Source of the DNA: Acidimicrobiaceae bacterium
GTDB lineage: Bacteria > Actinomycetota > Acidimicrobiia > Acidimicrobiales > Ilumatobacteraceae
Direction: 5' to 3'
Assembly: GCA_003154135.1 (NCBI GenBank)
Contig: PMCN01000282.1
Span: forward strand, 3,312-12,024
DNA: 8,713 bases
Part shown: in pieces, positions 5,485 through 8,713 of the stretch
How the letters are laid out: each line of letters starts with the position of its first letter
Position numbering within the stretch: the stretch's first letter is position 1
Program-made: the position numbers and the translations under genes
Notes under the pieces: model-generated
The model's database searches: none
What the model was told of the DNA's origin: nothing
The model's input: the letters and a program-made list of their open reading frames with translations, nothing else

Positions 5485-6465
5485 GTGCTGCAGATCAACC
5501 CGCCCCACGTGCTGCCGCAGGCCAACGACGCGTGCTGGTGCGGCAGCGGTCGCAAGTACAAGCGCTGTCACAAACCTCTCGAAGGACGCGTGCTGCAGGG
5601 CGAGGTGAGCCCCATGCGGTCCGTTCCCGACCACATCGCCACGCCGCCATACGCTGCCACCGGAGAGGCCCCGCGCTGGGCAGAGCCGCGCGTGAAGTCG
5701 CCCGAGATCATCGAACGCATGCGACACGCCGGCATCGTGGCGGCCGAGATCCTGCGCCTCGCCGGCGACATGGTGCAACCGGGCGTCACCACCGACGAGA
5801 TCGACGTGTTCGTGCACGACGCCACCATCCAGCGCGGCGGGTACCCCAGCCCGCTCAACTACCACGGCTACCCGAAGAGCGTGTGCACCAGCGTCAACGA
5901 GGTCATCTGCCACGGCATCCCCGACAGCCGGCCGCTGCAGGACGGCGACATCGTCAACCTCGACGTCACGGCGTTCATCGGCGGCGTGCACGGCGACACC
6001 AACGCGACGTTCCTGGTCGGCAACGTCGACCCCGTGAGCCGCACCCTGGTGAAGGTCACCGAGGAGTGCATGTGGTACGGCATCGAGGCCGTCAGGCCCG
6101 GGCGCCCGCTCAGCGACATCGGCCGCGCCATCGAGAACCATGCGAAGGCCAACAAGCTCGGTGTGGTGCGCGCCTTCATCGGTCACGGCATCGGCGAGCA
6201 GTTCCACACCGACGTGCAGGTGCTGCACTACTACGACGAGCGCGCCAGCATGATCATGCGACCGGGCATGACCTTCACGATCGAGCCGATGATCACGCTG
6301 GGCACGTGGCAGCACAAGATGGTGTTCGACGACGACTGGACGGCGGTCACCGCCGACGGCAAGCGCACCGCCCAGTTCGAGCACATGTTGCTCGTCACCG
6401 ACGACGGCGTGGATGTGCTCACCGCACCCGGTGCCGTGTCGCCCAGCGCGCCCTGGAACCGCTGA
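5485..6465 (+). CDS. map: Methionine aminopeptidase type 1c with N-terminal SEC-C zinc motif
   Basis: Removes the initiator Met from nascent proteins at the ribosome. The 326-residue product has a SEC-C motif near its start (A-C-W-C-G-S-G-R-K-Y-K-R-C-H; C17, C19, C28, H29), expected to bind zinc and perhaps the ribosome. A type 1c linker follows, S-P-M-R-S-V-P-D-H-I (42-51), as in mycobacterial MapB. All five metal ligands of the pita-bread fold are present: D160, D171, H234, E267 and E299. The substrate-contacting histidines are also there, H143 in I-C-H-G-I-P and H241. SEC-C extensions on MetAPs are known, for example in Chlamydia. GTG 5485 is chosen because the SEC-C motif begins soon after and a -10 hexamer lies 7 bp upstream. 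The frame stays open far upstream, but that part lies inside the opposite-strand regulator and is not a credible protein. Confidence 0.95.
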   Translation: MLQINPPHVLPQANDACWCGSGRKYKRCHKPLEGRVLQGEVSPMRSVPDHIATPPYAATGEAPRWAEPRVKSPEIIERMRHAGIVAAEILRLAGDMVQPGVTTDEIDVFVHDATIQRGGYPSPLNYHGYPKSVCTSVNEVICHGIPDSRPLQDGDIVNLDVTAFIGGVHGDTNATFLVGNVDPVSRTLVKVTEECMWYGIEAVRPGRPLSDIGRAIENHAKANKLGVVRAFIGHGIGEQFHTDVQVLHYYDERASMIMRPGMTFTIEPMITLGTWQHKMVFDDDWTAVTADGKRTAQFEHMLLVTDDGVDVLTAPGAVSPSAPWNR

Positions 6466-6498
6466 CCGCACGTTCGGTCGGGCCGGTCGAACAGCCGG

Positions 6499-8166
6499 TC
6501 ACTCGATGATGGTCACGTGCCCGGTGGTGCCGTCGACCCGCACGCGCTTGCCGTCGGCGATGCGACGCGTGCCGTCGATGGTGCCCACGACCGACGGGAT
6601 GCCCATCTCGCGCGACACGATCGCGGCGTGCGACGCGAAGCTCCCGTGATCGGTGACGATGGCGCCCACGAGGTGCAGCATCGAGTTGAACGCCTCGCCC
6701 GTGGTGGGAGCGACGAGCACGTCGCCATCCTGCAGGAGGAACAGGTCGTCGATCGATCGCACGAGCCGCGCCGGTCCTTCGTACACACCGGAGGCGCCAG
6801 GAATGCCGATGATGGTGGACCCGTCGCCCTCGGCCACGTCGAGTTGGCCCAGGATGCCTTCGATCGTGAAGCCGACCGCACCCATCACGCGGGCCAGAGG
6901 CGGCGGCAGCATGTCGAGCGGCGGCGGCGCTGGCGGCGGCGGACCGAGATGACGTGGCGGACCTGCGAGCGTGAGAACGACGCGCTCGTCACCCCGTTGA
7001 CGCAGCTCGTCGGCCGTGGGCGACGCAGCACCCGCCACGATGGCGTCGATCTCGGCCGCGCTCGCGTCGAGCAGCTCGTCGGGTCGGTGCAGCCGGCCGG
7101 CCGCGGTGAGTCGCGCACCGGTCTCGAGCAGTGCCAGGCGCAGCACGCCGGTGGCCGACACGTCGCTGTACAGCCCGCGCTCGTCCCGCAAGCGATACAC
7201 GAGGCGGGCCTCGGCCAGCAGATCGTCGAACTCGGCCTGGTGCTCCGCGGGCACGGCCGCGCGCAGCTCGGCCGCGAACTCGTCCGAGCGGACCAGGGCG
7301 GTGCCCGAATCGACCTCGAGCGCTGCCTGGAGACGGCCGATGAGGCTCTCCGGACGCTCACCGATGGTGGGGTTGACGACGTCGAAGCCTTCGAGCAGGC
7401 GGAACTGCACCTCCTGCACGTACTCGGCCACCTCCGGCACCGACGCGCACAGGGCGGCGAGCACGGCGCCAGGCTCGTCGTCGCCGAACAACAGGTCGCG
7501 AGCCGACCCATCGGCGCGCAACGCGGTCAGTGCGGCCTGCATCTCGGGCGAGGCGACACTGGAGACCGGTGAGTAGCCGTCGAGCACGGCGAACAACGAC
7601 TGCGGTGGCCGATGCGCCCACTGGGCGGCGTGCAGCATGAAGTCGCCCACGGGCACCAGCGCGTCGCAGTTGAAGCGGTGGTGCTGGTACACCATCGCAC
7701 GGCAGTGATCGAGGCAGTCGTGCACCCGAGCGAGCAGCTGCTCGTCGTCGAGATCGGCGATGCCGGTGGCGAGCTGACGGTGACGGCGCTGGGCGGCCGG
7801 CTTCATCTCGTCGTCCCACGTGCGCATCGCGTCGCGCCACAGTCGCTGCTCCATCGCCGCAGCTGCCACTCCGGTGCGCCGGACGAACTCGTCGTGGATC
7901 CACTCAGGGTCCTTCGGGCCGTCGGGTCCGGGCATGTCGAGCGGCTGCGGCTGGTGGTAGGTGAAGCCGTTCACCACGCCCATGGCCAGCCGGTCGAGCA
8001 GGAGGCCGTACTTGGCGAACGCCTCCTCGAAGCCGCGGTTGAAGCCGTCGGGGTAGATGTCTTGCATCACCACTGATTGCGACACCGGGTTGTGGGCGCT
8101 GTCCTGCATCCACGGGCCCGGCGCAGGCGCGTTCCATGACACTTCGTGCGACATGATGTCCCCCAT
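6499..8166 (-). CDS. PEP-utilising enzyme mobile (phosphohistidine) domain protein lacking ATP-grasp domain
   Basis: This 555-residue protein ends in the swivelling phosphohistidine domain of PEP synthase and PPDK (about 449-552): G-D-V-L-V-A-P-T-T, then T-D-H-G-S-F-A-S-H-A-A-I-V-S-R-E-M-G-I-P. The phospho-acceptor is H513. A Pro-rich hinge (402-424, including P-P-P-P-A-P-P-P) joins it to a large, mostly helical N-terminal region of about 400 residues that I cannot assign; its placement recalls the substrate domain of rifampin phosphotransferase. The ATP-grasp nucleotide domain and the C-terminal PEP/pyruvate barrel are both missing, so it cannot charge its histidine alone by the known mechanism. 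In phenylphosphate synthase the ATP-grasp part is a separate subunit, and a similar split is possible. No membrane segment is seen. ATG 8154 is an alternative start with GGGGGA closely upstream. The gene is convergent with map and divergent from the MATE gene. Confidence 0.85.
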   Translation of the reverse strand: MGDIMSHEVSWNAPAPGPWMQDSAHNPVSQSVVMQDIYPDGFNRGFEEAFAKYGLLLDRLAMGVVNGFTYHQPQPLDMPGPDGPKDPEWIHDEFVRRTGVAAAAMEQRLWRDAMRTWDDEMKPAAQRRHRQLATGIADLDDEQLLARVHDCLDHCRAMVYQHHRFNCDALVPVGDFMLHAAQWAHRPPQSLFAVLDGYSPVSSVASPEMQAALTALRADGSARDLLFGDDEPGAVLAALCASVPEVAEYVQEVQFRLLEGFDVVNPTIGERPESLIGRLQAALEVDSGTALVRSDEFAAELRAAVPAEHQAEFDDLLAEARLVYRLRDERGLYSDVSATGVLRLALLETGARLTAAGRLHRPDELLDASAAEIDAIVAGAASPTADELRQRGDERVVLTLAGPPRHLGPPPPAPPPLDMLPPPLARVMGAVGFTIEGILGQLDVAEGDGSTIIGIPGASGVYEGPARLVRSIDDLFLLQDGDVLVAPTTGEAFNSMLHLVGAIVTDHGSFASHAAIVSREMGIPSVVGTIDGTRRIADGKRVRVDGTTGHVTIIE

Positions 8167-8233
8167 TCGTCACCGGCCCCTTACGGGCGCAGGTGAACGG
8201 TACATGAACGCAGGATGGACGAATGCGCGCGGG

Positions 8234-8270
8234 ATGTTCAGTTCTCCGGCCTGCCACGCCGTGAGAACAT
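8234..8270. promoter_or_regulatory. Interleaved inverted repeats upstream of the MATE gene (possible operator/promoter)
   Basis: GTTCTC at 8241-8246 pairs with GAGAAC at 8263-8268, and ATGTTC at 8234-8239 pairs with GAACAT at 8265-8270. The right arms overlap, so the symmetry is imperfect. The block ends 6 bp before the MATE GTG, and GAACAT itself could serve as a -10 hexamer for a leaderless transcript. The layout would suit a repressor site, but no known operator consensus is matched. Confidence 0.35.
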
Positions 8271-8276
8271 GCACCG

Positions 8277-8713
8277 GTGCCTTTGCTCCGCGACGACCTC
8301 GAGCGCCGCATCGTTCGGCTCGCCATCCCGGCACTCGGCACCCTGGCGGTGGAGCCGGTCTACCTGCTCGTCGACACCGCGATCGTCGGCCGCTTGGGCA
8401 CGCCGCAACTGGCCGGCATGGCCATTGCCAGCATCGTGCTGCTCAACCTCGTGTCGCTGCTGTCGTTCCTCGAGTACGTCACCCCCGACATCGCATTCGC
8501 GATGGGCGCGGGCAACGACGACGACGCACGACGCACTGCCGCGCACGGGGTGTGGCTGTCGTGCATGATCGGTGTGCCGGCGGCCGTGGTGCTGGCACTC
8601 GTGGCCCACCCGCTGTGCTGGCTCATCGGTGGCCGGGGCGACGTGCTGCACTACGCCACCACCTACCTGAGCATCAGCGCCGTCGGCTTCCCGTTCATCC
8701 TGCTCGCGTTCCT
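8277..8713 (+). CDS. MATE-family efflux transporter (DinF-like), N-terminal part, truncated by window end
   Basis: An open frame begins at GTG 8277 and runs off the window after 145 complete codons. It starts M-P-L-L-R-D-D-L-E-R-R-I-V-R-L-A-I-P-A-L-G, the usual opening of MATE proteins, where a short basic helix leads into the first membrane helix. Helix 1 continues with L-A-V-E-P-V-Y-L-L-V-D-T-A-I-V-G-R-L-G, where the P-V-Y-x-L-V-D-T-A-x-V-G pattern is characteristic of the DinF branch. Further hydrophobic helices lie near residues 42-60, 90-110 and 125-145. MATE proteins export drugs or metabolites across the inner membrane using Na+ or H+. The substrate is unknown. No ribosome site is visible ahead of the GTG. 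A longer frame beginning at ATG 8215 is out of phase and is not the gene. Confidence 0.92.
   Translation, partial: MPLLRDDLERRIVRLAIPALGTLAVEPVYLLVDTAIVGRLGTPQLAGMAIASIVLLNLVSLLSFLEYVTPDIAFAMGAGNDDDARRTAAHGVWLSCMIGVPAAVVLALVAHPLCWLIGGRGDVLHYATTYLSISAVGFPFILLAF

Noticed and set aside
6464..6500. Possible bidirectional terminator between map and the phosphohistidine gene
   Set aside because: GACCG/CGGTC can pair as a 5-bp stem at 6464-6479 and GCCGGTC is repeated at 6482 and 6494, but there is no T-tract and the stem is too short to claim.
4587..6509. Very long plus-strand open frame (640 codons) across the regulator and map region
   Set aside because: It runs antisense to the regulator and then out of frame through map, is dominated by His, Arg and Ala, and matches no family. 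It is a shadow of high-GC coding sequence.
6900..6945. CGG-rich trinucleotide repeat
   Set aside because: It simply encodes the Pro-rich hinge of the minus-strand phosphohistidine protein.
6517..7572. Plus-strand open frame of 351 codons opposite the phosphohistidine gene
   Set aside because: Composition is Arg/Gly/His-rich with no motifs, and the minus-strand frame contains the conserved SHAA domain.
8150..8160. Perfect GACATGATGTC palindrome at the start of the phosphohistidine gene, resembling a Dos box
   Set aside because: The GGGAC to GTC arm spacing is 5 bp rather than the 4 bp of the DevR consensus, and the site covers the alternative start codon, so chance is likely.
8215..8568. ATG-started frame of 117 codons at the right edge
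   Set aside because: It is Ser/Arg/Pro-rich and out of phase with the MATE frame, whose GTG start and membrane helices are convincing.

Overview
The window looks like chromosomal DNA of a high-GC actinobacterium. Protein families suggest a lineage near Acidimicrobiia or Ilumatobacter, but that placement is inferred. Pointers are strongly G/C-ended codons, a DevS/DevR-type two-component pair, a mycobacterial-style type 1c methionine aminopeptidase with an added SEC-C zinc motif, a PPOX-class flavin/F420 family protein, and several genes that seem to lack a Shine-Dalgarno leader. No RNA genes, insertion sequences, CRISPR array, integrase or phage genes were seen. It reads as ordinary, densely packed chromosome with frequent strand switching.

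Layout. 1-312 (+): C-terminal end of an SGNH-type hydrolase/acyltransferase. 293-1600 (+): cytochrome P450 with an uncertain start. 1699-2751 (+): membrane protein with an N-terminal TIR domain, one membrane helix, a Thr/Ala repeat linker and a PASTA-like C-terminus. 2774-3199 (+): PPOX-fold protein, probably co-transcribed with the TIR gene. 3234-3629 (-): small S4 RNA-binding protein of the Hsp15 type. 3656-4675 (+): cytosolic PAS histidine kinase. 4683-5342 (-): NarL/DevR response regulator, convergent with the kinase 7 bp away. 5485-6465 (+): methionine aminopeptidase, divergent from the regulator. 6499-8166 (-): large protein ending in a PEP-synthase-type phosphohistidine domain but with no ATP-grasp domain. 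8277-8713 (+): start of a MATE-family efflux protein, cut by the window edge. No gap exceeds about 145 bp.

How the genes may work together. The PAS kinase and LuxR-type regulator are almost certainly cognate partners although they are encoded tail-to-tail. The regulator/map intergenic region carries a site close to the mycobacterial DevR (Dos) box and a second half-like site 29 bp away, which suggests autoregulation and possibly control of map. The most unusual protein is the TIR-membrane-PASTA fusion. It has the layout of a PknB-type PASTA kinase with the cytoplasmic kinase replaced by a TIR domain, and so could be an envelope-sensing TIR effector. The other genes appear to be unrelated metabolic or housekeeping functions.
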